64,000 bases of DNA, taken from contig NZ_JBBCMA010000003.1 in assembly GCF_037152535.1 (NCBI RefSeq), positions 1-64,000 of the forward strand, read 5' to 3'. The DNA is from Leclercia sp. AS011 (GTDB taxonomy: Bacteria; Pseudomonadota; Gammaproteobacteria; Enterobacterales; Enterobacteriaceae). Numbering within the stretch: the stretch's first letter is position 1; every line of letters starts with the position of its first letter. The position numbers were made by a program, and so were the translations under genes. The notes beneath the pieces are model-generated. The model saw only the letters and a program-made list of their open reading frames with translations, searched no databases and had not been told where the DNA came from. Below are positions 1 through 9,502 of the stretch, piece by piece.

Positions 1-21
1 GCCAATACGTTTAATATTCAT
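1..21 (-). CDS. IS110-family transposase, N-terminal fragment (runs off the window)
   Basis: An ATG at 21 reading leftwards gives M-N-I-K-R-I-G before the window ends. A strong Shine-Dalgarno (GGGGGAGGTG) lies just upstream on the minus strand. Many IS110-family transposases open with a similar M-x-I/V-K-R-I/V-G segment leading into the first acidic residue of their RuvC-like domain. Only seven codons are visible, so this rests on the opening motif and the flanking repeat. Another gene type with a similar start cannot be excluded. Confidence 0.35.
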
Positions 22-110
22 GTGGACACCTCCCCCTGGGAACTGAAGTTAACACCTCAGTCTGGCACTCTGATGCCGTAAGGTGGGAGGTGTCCATCAC
101 ATCGGCCTAC
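1..110 (-). mobile_element. End of a probable IS110-family insertion sequence
   Basis: The left edge of the window holds the first codons of a minus-strand gene that reads like an IS110-family transposase, preceded by a short non-coding end. A 12-base inverted repeat flanks that end: TGGACACCTCCC is read on the minus strand near 84-96 and its complement sits at 23-34, where it also supplies the ribosome binding site. Just outside, cggcctacagg (about 103-113) resembles the REP half-sites of this genome. IS110-family elements are known to insert into REP sequences. The right end lies outside the window, so the family call is provisional. Confidence 0.4.
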
Positions 111-152
111 AGGCCTGGATCCTTTCTGCAGTAGAATCAATTCCCTTGCAAA

Positions 153-167
153 TGATATTTATTATCA
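153..167. promoter_or_regulatory. Fur-box-like sequence
   Basis: TGATATTTATTATCA matches the 7-1-7 Fur consensus (TGATAAT-N-ATTATCA) at all but one position. It lies about 65 bp upstream of the DUF1971 gene, overlapping the likely promoter zone: a TTGCAA at 146-151 and a TATAAA at 188-193 are possible promoter elements. This suggests iron-dependent repression. The site is inferred by consensus only. Confidence 0.5.
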
Positions 168-190
168 AGAATACTTTACAGGCAAACTAT

Positions 191-215
191 AAAGATGTAT
201 TTTAAATGCATCTTT
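191..215. promoter_or_regulatory. NsrR-type operator (25-bp palindrome)
   Basis: AAAGATGTATTT-T-AAATGCATCTTT is a 12-1-12 inverted repeat with one mismatch. It fits the enterobacterial NsrR consensus, which is built from two AAGATGCATTT-like half-sites around one central base. It ends seven bases before the GGAGGT ribosome binding site of the DUF1971 gene. NsrR is the nitric-oxide-sensing Fe-S repressor, and E. coli yeaR, the nearest family member, is a known NsrR target. Confidence 0.7.
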
Positions 216-231
216 AAAGCCGGAGGTATTT

Positions 232-573
232 ATGAGCCATCACAGAATTCCCAAAAACTGGACCATTAAACGTTCCACTCCCTTTTTTACTAAAGACAAC
301 GTCCCGGCAGCGCTTCTGAGCCATCACAACACCGCTGCCGGTATCTTTGGCCAGCTCTGTGTCATGGAAGGAACGGTGACATACTACGGTTTCGCCAATG
401 AAGAGGCGACCGAGCCAGAAGTAAAAGTCGTGATTAACGCAGGTACTTTTGCGACCAGCCCACCGCAGTACTGGCACCGTATTGAGATGACTGATGATGC
501 GCAGTTTAATATCAACTTCTGGGCCGAACCGGCATTTTCTGGGGACGAAGTTTATAGCGCTAAAAAAGCGTAA
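232..573 (+). CDS. DUF1971 (YeaR/TehB N-terminal-like) protein
   Basis: This 113-residue soluble protein resembles E. coli YeaR and the small domain found at the N-terminus of some TehB tellurite-resistance proteins. Family-typical segments are visible: I-P-K-N-W near the start, S-T-P-F-F at about 15-19, P-P-Q-Y-W-H-R-I-E at 77-85 and F-N-I-N-F-W at 92-97. These suggest a small cupin-like beta fold. The start is fixed by GGAGGT at 222-227. The biochemical function of the family is unknown; YeaR is induced by nitrate and nitric oxide. The Fur-like and NsrR-like sites directly upstream suggest response to both iron and NO. The gene stands alone between an IS end and tRNA-Phe, a typical accessory position, and the gene pair yeaR-yoaG is not reproduced here. 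Confidence 0.75.
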   Translation: MSHHRIPKNWTIKRSTPFFTKDNVPAALLSHHNTAAGIFGQLCVMEGTVTYYGFANEEATEPEVKVVINAGTFATSPPQYWHRIEMTDDAQFNINFWAEPAFSGDEVYSAKKA

Positions 574-783
574 TCTGACGAAAGCAGGAGCCCCTTTCAA
601 GCGGCCGTAACGCGCGTGAGCGGTTAGAAGAGGCCTAGAGTGTAATGACGACGTGAAAGCCTGCCACAATGGCTGTATGCCGCGAATTATCCATCATTAG
701 ATCGGGTGTTCGGATACGAAGGTGGGTCAACGAGAGAAAGGGCAGGGTCAAATCCAGTTACAGGGATAGCCGTTGCTAGAAAA
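574..783. other. Unassigned intergenic stretch beside tRNA-Phe
   Basis: About 210 bp with no convincing coding sequence, no repeat that I recognise and no duplicated tRNA-Phe 3' end. It is probably residue of accessory DNA inserted at the tRNA gene. Confidence 0.3.
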
Positions 784-813
784 GCAAAAACCCAGCCATA
801 GGCTGGGTTTTCT
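784..813 (-). terminator. Rho-independent terminator of tRNA-Phe
   Basis: The perfect stem CCCAGCC/GGCTGGG (791-797 and 801-807) with a three-base loop is followed on the minus strand by TTTTTGC. It lies just downstream of the tRNA 3' end. Confidence 0.85.
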
Positions 814-819
814 GAATAG

Positions 820-895
820 TGGTGCCCGGACTCGGAATCGAACCAAGGACACGGGGATTTTCAATCCCCTGCTCTACCGACTGAGCTATCCGGGC
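820..895 (-). tRNA. pheV: tRNA-Phe (GAA)
   Basis: On the minus strand a complete 76-nt cloverleaf runs from GCCCGGAT to GCACCA with an encoded CCA end. The acceptor arms GCCCGGA/TCCGGGC pair, the T-loop reads TTCGATT, and the anticodon loop TTGAAAA places GAA at 862-860, decoding UUC/UUU. In E. coli the copy next to yqgA-speC is pheV, which is why that symbol is given; the two E. coli tRNA-Phe genes are identical, so the symbol rests on synteny. This locus is a well-known integration site for genomic islands, and the 3' side (1-820) here carries accessory sequence. Confidence 0.95.
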
Positions 896-990
896 AACGG
901 GGCGAATTAAACCCGATCCGCCTCGTGCCGTCAACGGAATTTGTTGATTTCGCTACTGACCGCACACTCTGTCGCCAGTTTGATGCGATC

Positions 991-1701
991 TCAGGCAAAA
1001 AACGCGGTCCACAGGGCGGAAAGCGGCATGGCGATCACCAGCGCAGGCAGCATATTTACCAACGCAAACATCTTAATTCCGCAGATCCGCAGCCCGGTCG
1101 CCAGCAGCAGCAGGCCGCCGACGGCGGTGAAGTCTGCCATCATCGCTGGCGTGGTCAGCGGTAAGATTAATGTGGCGCAGGTGGCGAGGGCGAGCTGGAT
1201 AAGCAGCATCGGCACGCAAATGGCGGCAACCGCAATACCCAGCGTGGTCGCAAAAATCGTCGCGGTGAAGAAATCGAGGAAGGCTTTAGCGATAAGGATA
1301 CTGGGGTCACCGGTCATCCCCTCCTGCATCGAGCCGAAAATCCCCGTGCCGCTGGCGCAAAACAGAATGATGATGGCGACATAGTTCTGGATAAACGCGT
1401 CGTGACCACCGCCTTTCTGCTTACCGCGGGAGAGCAGATTTTTCGCTTTGCTGACGGCGCCATTTATCCCTTTCTCCAGATAACAAAACTCTCCGATCAG
1501 CGCCCCGACCAGCGTTGCCAGCACCATCACTGGCAGGTTGGCGCACTTGATGACCAGCAAAATACCGATTCCCAGCGAGGCCAGACCAAATATCGAGGGC
1601 ATGGAAGAGCGAATACGCTCCGGTAATCGCTGGCTGAGCACGGCGCCAAGTACGCCACCCAGCAGCACGGCCCCTGCGTTAATGAACGGTCCAATTACCA
1701 C
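991..1701 (-). CDS. yqgA: DUF554 inner-membrane protein YqgA
   Basis: A 236-residue polytopic membrane protein of the DUF554 family, close in sequence and length to E. coli YqgA. Hydrophobic stretches with small-residue motifs (for example G-A-V-L-L-G-G-V-L-G near residue 10) suggest about six to seven transmembrane helices. Its substrate is unknown. The start is GTG at 1701, supported by CAGGAG upstream on the minus strand and by the family N-terminus M-V-I-G-P-F. It is divergent from speC and lies next to pheV, as in E. coli. Confidence 0.9.
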   Translation of the reverse strand: MVIGPFINAGAVLLGGVLGAVLSQRLPERIRSSMPSIFGLASLGIGILLVIKCANLPVMVLATLVGALIGEFCYLEKGINGAVSKAKNLLSRGKQKGGGHDAFIQNYVAIIILFCASGTGIFGSMQEGMTGDPSILIAKAFLDFFTATIFATTLGIAVAAICVPMLLIQLALATCATLILPLTTPAMMADFTAVGGLLLLATGLRICGIKMFALVNMLPALVIAMPLSALWTAFFA

Positions 1702-1866
1702 TGTTAACTCCTGTTATTTACTCATTGATATTGCATTATTATTACTCTTTTCAGTGAGTAATCGCCAAATGTAATCCCGCTTTTTGCATAATGATTCCTT
1801 GTTGCGCCCCCTGGCGAAAGGTGACATTATTGCGCGAATTTTCTCCTCTCTGATACGAGGCCGCCC

Positions 1867-1941
1867 ATGAACCGACTCTCTCTCGCTGCGCACATGGCTG
1901 GCCGTATCGACACATCTTATTCTACGCTCACCATGCGGTGA
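1867..1941 (+). CDS. Candidate 24-residue leader ORF upstream of speC
   Basis: ATG at 1867 opens a 24-codon frame (starts M-N-R-L-S-L-A-A-H, ends T-L-T-M-R) with a plausible ACGAGG ribosome binding site eight bases upstream. It ends 60 bp before the first of two hairpins that precede speC. I do not recognise the peptide, and it does not resemble the SpeFL arrest peptide of the inducible ornithine decarboxylase. Whether it is translated is unknown. Confidence 0.3.
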   Translation: MNRLSLAAHMAGRIDTSYSTLTMR

Positions 1942-2000
1942 GGGTAACGCAGGCTCACTGCAGGACAACAGTAAAACCAGACGCGTTCTGCTTTTACTGA

Positions 2001-2072
2001 TGTCTGGCGGTCGGAGCTGAACTCCGGTCAGACACATTCGTTGGGCAGGGGACTCCCTGTCCGGGGCTTTTT
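2001..2072 (+). promoter_or_regulatory. Tandem hairpins in the speC leader
   Basis: Hairpin 1 (2001-2034) pairs TGTCTG with CAGACA and CGGAG with CTCCG around a CTGAA loop. Hairpin 2 (2043-2062) pairs GGGCAGGG with CCCTGTCC around GACT, then GGGGC and TTTTT (2068-2072). The second is terminator-like, although five bases separate stem and T-run. Together they suggest an attenuator or a structured 5' UTR. Confidence 0.4.
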
Positions 2073-2098
2073 CTCGCCTTGCACGGGTATTTGCGCTT

Positions 2099-4234
2099 AT
2101 GAAATCAATGAAAATTGCCGCCAGCCGCGAGCTGGCGTCCGCCTTGTCCACGCACCGGGAAGTGGTGACGCTGGATAACACAGATTTTACGGATGTGGCG
2201 GCAGTCGTCATTACCGTCGCTGACAGTCACAGCGGCATCCTCGCGTTACTGAAACGCACCGGCTTTAACCTGCCTGTATTGATGTTCTCGCCGCAGCCTG
2301 TGGAAACCCCTGCGGGTGTCGATGCGGTGATCGACGGCAAAGCCCAGGAGTGGTTAGAGCTGGAAGCCGCGGCCTGTCGCTATGAAGAGAACCTGCTGCC
2401 GCCTTTTTTCGACACGCTCAGCCAGTACGTGGCGATGGACAACAGCACCTTTGCCTGCCCGGGGCATCAGCACGGGGCATTCTTTAAGAAACACCCCGCA
2501 GGCCGCCAGTTCTTCGATTTCTTCGGCGAGAATGTCTTTCGCGCCGACATGTGCAACGCCGACGTGAAGCTGGGCGATCTGCTGATCCATGAAGGGTCCG
2601 CCAAACACGCGCAAAAGTTCGCCGCGAAGGTGTTTAACGCCGACAAGACCTATTTCGTCCTTAACGGTACCTCGGCTGCCAACAAGGTGGTGACCAATGC
2701 GCTGCTGACCCGCGGCGATCTGGTGCTGTTTGACCGCAACAATCACAAATCCAACCACCATGGCGCGCTGATCCAGGCCGGTGCCACGCCGGTGTACCTC
2801 GAAGCGGCGCGTAACCCCTTTGGCTTTATTGGTGGCATTGATGAGCGCTGCTTTGATGAGGCGTACCTGCGGGAGCTGATCCGCGAAGTGGCCCCGGAGA
2901 AAGCCGGTGAAGCGCGTCCGTTCCGCCTGGCGGTGATCCAGCTTGGTACCTATGACGGCACCATTTATAACGCCCGCCAGGTGATCGACAAGATCGGCCA
3001 GCTGTGCGACTACATCCTGTTTGACTCCGCCTGGGTGGGTTACGAGCAGTTTATCCCGATGATGGCGGACAGCTCGCCGCTGTTGCTGGAACTCAATGAG
3101 ACGGATCCGGGGATCTTTGTCACCCAGTCGGTGCACAAACAGCAGGCCGGGTTCTCCCAGACCTCGCAGATCCACAAAAAGGATAACCATATCCGCGGTC
3201 AGGCGCGTTTCTGCCCGCATAAGCGTCTCAACAACGCCTTCATGCTGCACGCCTCCACCAGCCCGTTCTATCCGCTGTTTGCGGCTCTCGACGTTAACGC
3301 CAAGATCCACGAAGGGGAGAGCGGGCGTCGGCTGTGGGCCGAGTGCGTTGAGCTGGGTATCGAGGCGCGCAAGGCGATTATCGCCAACTGCAAGATGATT
3401 AAGCCCTTTATCCCGCCGGTGGTGGCCGGGCGTCCGTGGCAGGACCATCCTACCCACGCGATTGCCAGCGAGCTGCGCTTCTTCAGCTTTGAGCCGGGGG
3501 CGAAATGGCACGGCTTTGAGGGCTACGCCGAGGAGCAATACTTTGTCGACCCGTGCAAGCTGCTGCTAACCACGCCGGGTATCGATGCTGAGAGCGGGGA
3601 GTACACCGACTTTGGTATCCCGGCGACCATTCTGGCGCACTACCTGCGTGAGAAAGGCATCGTGCCGGAGAAGTGCGACCTCAACTCCATTCTCTTTCTG
3701 CTGACTCCGGCGGAGAGCGCCGAGAAGATGGCGCAACTGGTGGCGATGCTGGGCCAGTTTGAACAACATATCGAAGACGACACCCCGCTGGCGGATGTCC
3801 TGCCGACTATCTGGCAGAAATACCCGTTGCGCTATCGTGACTACACCCTGCGTCAGCTCTGTCAGGAGATGCACGATCTGTACGTCAGCTTTGACGTGAA
3901 GGATCTGCAGAAAGCGATGTTCCGCAAAGAGAGCCTGCCTACCGTGGCGATGAACCCGCAGGATGCTAACCAGGCCTTTATTCGCGGTAACGTCGAGCTG
4001 GTGCGCATTAGCGAAGCCGAAGGGCGTATCGCGGCGGAAGGGGCGCTGCCATACCCGCCAGGGGTGCTGTGCGTGGTGCCGGGCGAACTCTGGGGTGGGG
4101 CGGTGCAACGTTACTTCCTGGCGCTGGAAGAGGGCGTCAATTTACTGCCCGGTTTTTCACCGGAACTGCAGGGCGTTTACAGCGAGAAGGATGCGGACGG
4201 GATCAAGCGCTTGTACGGTTATGTACTGAAGTAA
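2099..4234 (+). CDS. speC: Ornithine decarboxylase, biosynthetic
   Basis: Decarboxylates L-ornithine to putrescine, the direct entry into polyamine synthesis; cytosolic, PLP-dependent, fold-type I. At 711 residues it matches E. coli SpeC in length and aligns without obvious gaps. An N-terminal wing domain (about 1-110) is followed by the PLP domain. The Schiff-base lysine is the K of S-V-H-K-Q-Q-A-G near residue 355, and P-G-H-Q-H-G-A-F-F lies near 121. The start M-K-S-M was chosen from the E. coli N-terminus. It is divergent from yqgA and convergent with nupG, with which it shares a terminator. The leader ORF and hairpins upstream may add post-transcriptional control. Confidence 0.97.
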   Translation: MKSMKIAASRELASALSTHREVVTLDNTDFTDVAAVVITVADSHSGILALLKRTGFNLPVLMFSPQPVETPAGVDAVIDGKAQEWLELEAAACRYEENLLPPFFDTLSQYVAMDNSTFACPGHQHGAFFKKHPAGRQFFDFFGENVFRADMCNADVKLGDLLIHEGSAKHAQKFAAKVFNADKTYFVLNGTSAANKVVTNALLTRGDLVLFDRNNHKSNHHGALIQAGATPVYLEAARNPFGFIGGIDERCFDEAYLRELIREVAPEKAGEARPFRLAVIQLGTYDGTIYNARQVIDKIGQLCDYILFDSAWVGYEQFIPMMADSSPLLLELNETDPGIFVTQSVHKQQAGFSQTSQIHKKDNHIRGQARFCPHKRLNNAFMLHASTSPFYPLFAALDVNAKIHEGESGRRLWAECVELGIEARKAIIANCKMIKPFIPPVVAGRPWQDHPTHAIASELRFFSFEPGAKWHGFEGYAEEQYFVDPCKLLLTTPGIDAESGEYTDFGIPATILAHYLREKGIVPEKCDLNSILFLLTPAESAEKMAQLVAMLGQFEQHIEDDTPLADVLPTIWQKYPLRYRDYTLRQLCQEMHDLYVSFDVKDLQKAMFRKESLPTVAMNPQDANQAFIRGNVELVRISEAEGRIAAEGALPYPPGVLCVVPGELWGGAVQRYFLALEEGVNLLPGFSPELQGVYSEKDADGIKRLYGYVLK

Positions 4235-4236
4235 AA

Positions 4237-4266
4237 AAGTTCCCCCCTCGCAGGAGGGGGGAACTT
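4237..4266. terminator. Bidirectional terminator between speC and nupG
   Basis: A perfect 13-bp stem (AAGTTCCCCCCTC at 4237-4249, complement at 4254-4266) encloses a GCAG loop. An A-run lies on the speC side, giving a T-run for nupG transcripts. It sits between two convergent genes. Confidence 0.85.
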
Positions 4267-4272
4267 AAGAGA

Positions 4273-5529
4273 TTAATGCGCGACGGTCTGCGCACCTGTT
4301 GGCGTACGAACATGTTTGTACTTGAACAGTGCCATGAAGGCGAAGGCAAGTACCAGAGAGTAGCCTGCGAAGATCAGCCACACCGGCTGCCAGTCAGTAA
4401 TACCGTTGGTGGTATACATCTCCACAACCTTACCGCTCACCACGCCGCCGAGAATACAGCCGAAGCCGTTGGTCATCATCAGGAACATGCCCTGGGCGCT
4501 GGCGCGGATTTCCGGACGAACCTCTTTTTCCACAAACACGGAGCCGGAGATGTTGAAGAAGTCGAAGGCGCAGCCGTAGACGATCATCGACAGTACCAGC
4601 AGCACGGTACCGAAGGCTGACGGGTCACCATAGGCAAACAGACCGAAGCGCAGCATCCACGCGAAGATACTGATCATCATTACGTTCTTAATGCCATAGC
4701 GGCTCAGGAAGAACGGGATGGTCAGGATGAACAGCGTTTCGGAGATCTGCGAAATCGACATCATCACCGACGCGTGCTCAACGATAAAGCTGCCGGAGAA
4801 CAGCGGGTCGTTATCGAAGCTGTGCAGGAAGGTGTTGCCGAACATGTTGGTGATCTGCAGTTCCGCACCCAGCAGCATGGAGAAGATAAAGAAGATCGCC
4901 ATGCGTTTGTTTTTAAACAGCGCGAAGGCATCCAGGCCGAGCATGGTGCTCCAGCTCTGGTTTTTCTGCTGGTTAGAGACCGGAATGTGCGGCAGGGTCA
5001 AGGTGAAGAGCGCCAGCACCACGGAGAGGACCGCACCGATATAGAGCTGCATGTGGCTCAGTTCGAAGCCTGCGAAGCTTACGCCCCACATCGCCATGAT
5101 AAAGCCGATGGTGCCCCAGATACGGATCGGTGGGAAATCGGTCACGATGTCCATACCGGCGTCTTTCAGACGGTAGTAGGAGATGGTGTTAATCAGGCCC
5201 AGCGTTGGCATATAGGCCAGCGAGTTAAGCAGGATCACCATGAACATCGCCCCTGGCGTGGTGACCTCGGCCGCCATAAACAGCGTACCCGCCCCAACCA
5301 GATGGCAAAGCGCGTATACCCACTTGGCGCTTATCCACTTATCCGCCACGATCCCGAGCAGGGTCGGCATAAAGACGGCAGCGATACCCAAAGAGCTATA
5401 GACCGCGCCGATAGAGGCACCGTCGAATTTGAGCGTGACAAACATGTAGGAGCCGAGCGTGGTTAGCCAGCTCCCCCACAGACAGAACTGCAGAAACGAC
5501 AATATTTTAAGCTGCAGCTTAAGGTTCAT
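4273..5529 (-). CDS. nupG: Nucleoside:H+ symporter NupG
   Basis: Imports purine and pyrimidine nucleosides across the inner membrane using the proton gradient. It has 418 residues, as in E. coli, with the twelve-helix layout of the nucleoside:H+ symporter family of the MFS. Conserved landmarks are the N-terminus M-N-L-K-L-Q-L-K-I-L-S-F, F-P-P-I-R-I-W-G-T-I-G-F in the middle and a charged C-terminal tail. The start at 5529 is preferred over an upstream in-frame codon because of the family N-terminus and the GAGGAAAG ribosome binding site. In E. coli the gene is repressed by CytR and DeoR and activated by CRP; a CRP-like site lies about 145 bp upstream. Confidence 0.96.
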   Translation of the reverse strand: MNLKLQLKILSFLQFCLWGSWLTTLGSYMFVTLKFDGASIGAVYSSLGIAAVFMPTLLGIVADKWISAKWVYALCHLVGAGTLFMAAEVTTPGAMFMVILLNSLAYMPTLGLINTISYYRLKDAGMDIVTDFPPIRIWGTIGFIMAMWGVSFAGFELSHMQLYIGAVLSVVLALFTLTLPHIPVSNQQKNQSWSTMLGLDAFALFKNKRMAIFFIFSMLLGAELQITNMFGNTFLHSFDNDPLFSGSFIVEHASVMMSISQISETLFILTIPFFLSRYGIKNVMMISIFAWMLRFGLFAYGDPSAFGTVLLVLSMIVYGCAFDFFNISGSVFVEKEVRPEIRASAQGMFLMMTNGFGCILGGVVSGKVVEMYTTNGITDWQPVWLIFAGYSLVLAFAFMALFKYKHVRTPTGAQTVAH

Positions 5530-5673
5530 GTTACTTTCCTCACAAGAGAGCGGGCTGTATGTTGGTGTAGAAACATTTGGGTTTTGTATTTGATGCAATT
5601 CTATCAGCGAGTGGCGTGATGTTTTGTTACCTCCCGCAAAAAAATGCAATGAACATTAATTTGCAGTTTGGAT

Positions 5674-5689
5674 TGTGATGCAAATAACA
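5674..5689. promoter_or_regulatory. CRP-like site upstream of nupG
   Basis: TGTGATGCAAATAACA fits TGTGA-N6-TCACA with one mismatch in the core half-sites. It lies in the nupG-mltC gap about 145 bp before the nupG start. E. coli nupG is CRP/CytR controlled, so this is the probable activator site. Confidence 0.55.
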
Positions 5690-5725
5690 CTTTCCTATGG
5701 ATGAGGTATAGACAGCGGGAGTAAG

Positions 5726-5760
5726 TCTTTTACCCTCCCCCGGAAGGAGAGGGTAAAAGA
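5726..5760 (-). terminator. Terminator-like hairpin after mltC
   Basis: TCTTTTACCCTCCCC (5726-5740) pairs with AGGAGAGGGTAAAAGA (5745-5760), leaving a CGGA-type loop and a U-rich flank when read on the minus strand. It directly follows the mltC stop codon. Confidence 0.7.
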
Positions 5761-5767
5761 GAGAAGG

Positions 5768-8260
<2,493 letters not shown>

Positions 8261-8404
8261 GGTCTTCGCTTCGCGATATCAGGGACGCAGATTGCAGCAC
8301 AGAGGCATGCGGCTGTAAACCGGATCTTTCCCATGCTTGCATCCCATCATTAACTTTGGATAATGCCCGTTTCCCGAACATTCTCACAAGCAGACTACTC
8401 TTTT

Positions 8405-9124
8405 ATGAAAAACGACGTCATATCACCGGAATTTGATGAAAACGGCCGCCCGCTGCGCCGTATTCGCAGCTTTGTCCGCCGTCAGGGGCGCCTGACGAAG
8501 GGACAGCAACATGCGCTGGATAACTACTGGCCGGTGATGGGCGTGGAGTTCACCGAACAGCCGCTCGACTTCGTGGCGCTGTTTGGCCGTGATGCGCCGA
8601 TTACGCTGGAGATCGGTTTTGGCATGGGCGCTTCGCTGGTGGCCATGGCGAAAGCGCGTCCGGAGCAGAACTTCCTCGGCATTGAGGTTCACTCACCGGG
8701 CGTGGGTGCTTGCCTGGCGACGGCCCATGAAGAGGGCGTTGAGAACCTGCGGGTGATGTGTCATGACGCGGTGGAAGTGCTGCACAAGATGATCCCTGAC
8801 AATTCTCTGCACATGGTTCAGCTCTTTTTCCCTGACCCATGGCACAAAGCGCGTCATAATAAACGCCGTATCGTTCAGGCACCTTTTGCTGAGCTGGTAA
8901 AAAGTAAACTGAAGCTGGGTGGCGTTTTCCACATGGCCACCGACTGGGAACAGTATGCGGAGCATATGCTGGAAGTGATGTCAGGTCTCGACGGGTATAA
9001 AAACCAGTCGGCGAGCAATGATTACGTGCCGCGTCCTGACTCACGTCCGGTAACGAAATTTGAACAGCGTGGCCATCGTCTTGGTCACGGCGTATGGGAC
9101 TTAATGTTCGAGAGGGTAAAATAA
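8405..9124 (+). CDS. trmB: tRNA (guanine-N7)-methyltransferase
   Basis: Transfers a methyl group from SAM to N7 of G46 in the variable loop of tRNAs. It has 239 residues, like E. coli TrmB. The SAM-binding segment [11 protein letters not shown] lies near 70, and the tRNA/catalytic segment [15 protein letters not shown] near 142. The start M-K-N-D-V-I-S-P at 8405 matches the family N-terminus; a longer in-frame reading upstream lacks support. The stop overlaps the ATG of yggL (TAATG), so the two are translationally coupled. Confidence 0.96.
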   Translation: MKNDVISPEFDENGRPLRRIRSFVRRQGRLTKGQQHALDNYWPVMGVEFTEQPLDFVALFGRDAPITLEIGFGMGASLVAMAKARPEQNFLGIEVHSPGVGACLATAHEEGVENLRVMCHDAVEVLHKMIPDNSLHMVQLFFPDPWHKARHNKRRIVQAPFAELVKSKLKLGGVFHMATDWEQYAEHMLEVMSGLDGYKNQSASNDYVPRPDSRPVTKFEQRGHRLGHGVWDLMFERVK

Positions 9125-9450
9125 TGGCAAAGAACCGTAGCCGTCGTCTGCGTAAGAAAATGCACATCGAAGAATTCCAGGAGATCGGTTTTTCGGTGGC
9201 ATGGCGTTTCCCGGAAGGCACCAGTGTAGAAAAAATTGATGAAGACGTGGATGCGTTCATCAATGAAGTCATCGAGCCGAACAAGCTGGCGTTTGACGGT
9301 AGCGGCTACCTGGCGTGGGAAGGTTTGATCTGCAAACAGGAGATCGGCCAGTGCACCGAAGAGCATCAGGCTATCGTGCGTAAGTGGCTGGAAGACCACA
9401 AATTCGAAGATGTGCGCATCAGCGAACTTTTCGATATTTGGTGGGACTAA
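9124..9450 (+). CDS. yggL: DUF469 protein YggL
   Basis: A 108-residue basic-to-acidic protein nearly identical to E. coli YggL. Its start is [12 protein letters not shown], an RNA-binding-like basic stretch, and the body contains F-D-G-S-G-Y-L-A-W-E-G. It has been linked to the large ribosomal subunit, but its precise role is not settled. The ATG at 9124 overlaps the trmB stop by one base, so it is in operon with trmB. A strong terminator follows at 9462. Confidence 0.93.
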   Translation: MAKNRSRRLRKKMHIEEFQEIGFSVAWRFPEGTSVEKIDEDVDAFINEVIEPNKLAFDGSGYLAWEGLICKQEIGQCTEEHQAIVRKWLEDHKFEDVRISELFDIWWD

Positions 9451-9461
9451 TAGAGCATCAG

Positions 9462-9486
9462 GGGCCAGCAATTGCTGGCCCGTTTT
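9462..9486 (+). terminator. Terminator after trmB-yggL
   Basis: GGGCCAGC (9462-9469), loop AATT, GCTGGCCC (9474-9481), then GTTTT. A perfect 8-bp stem directly downstream of the yggL stop. Confidence 0.85.
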
Positions 9487-9502
9487 GTATGAGGGAGAAT
9501 AT

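Larger units (their letters stand above)
1702..2098. other. yqgA-speC intergenic region: speC leader
   Basis: About 400 bp that must hold the divergent promoters. The speC-proximal half contains a 24-codon ORF (1867-1941) and two hairpins (2001-2034 and 2043-2062), the second followed after five bases by five T residues (2068-2072). No known riboswitch was recognised. Confidence 0.5.

Noticed and set aside
574-783. Possible group II intron or phage attachment remnant
   Set aside because: Some short stretches (GTGAAAGCCTG and similar) looked intron-like, but no domain V or EBS/IBS pairing and no copy of the tRNA 3' end could be shown.
1791-1853. 20-codon ORF (M-I-P-C-C-A-P-W...) in the yqgA-speC gap
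   Set aside because: No ribosome binding site upstream; the ORF at 1867 is the better candidate.
2354-3538. Minus-strand ORF of 394 codons inside speC
   Set aside because: Reverse frame of a full-length, well-matched speC gene.
5580-5640. Second CRP or CytR site close to nupG
   Set aside because: CGTGATGTTTTGTTAC near 5614 has only one good half-site and could not be separated from chance.
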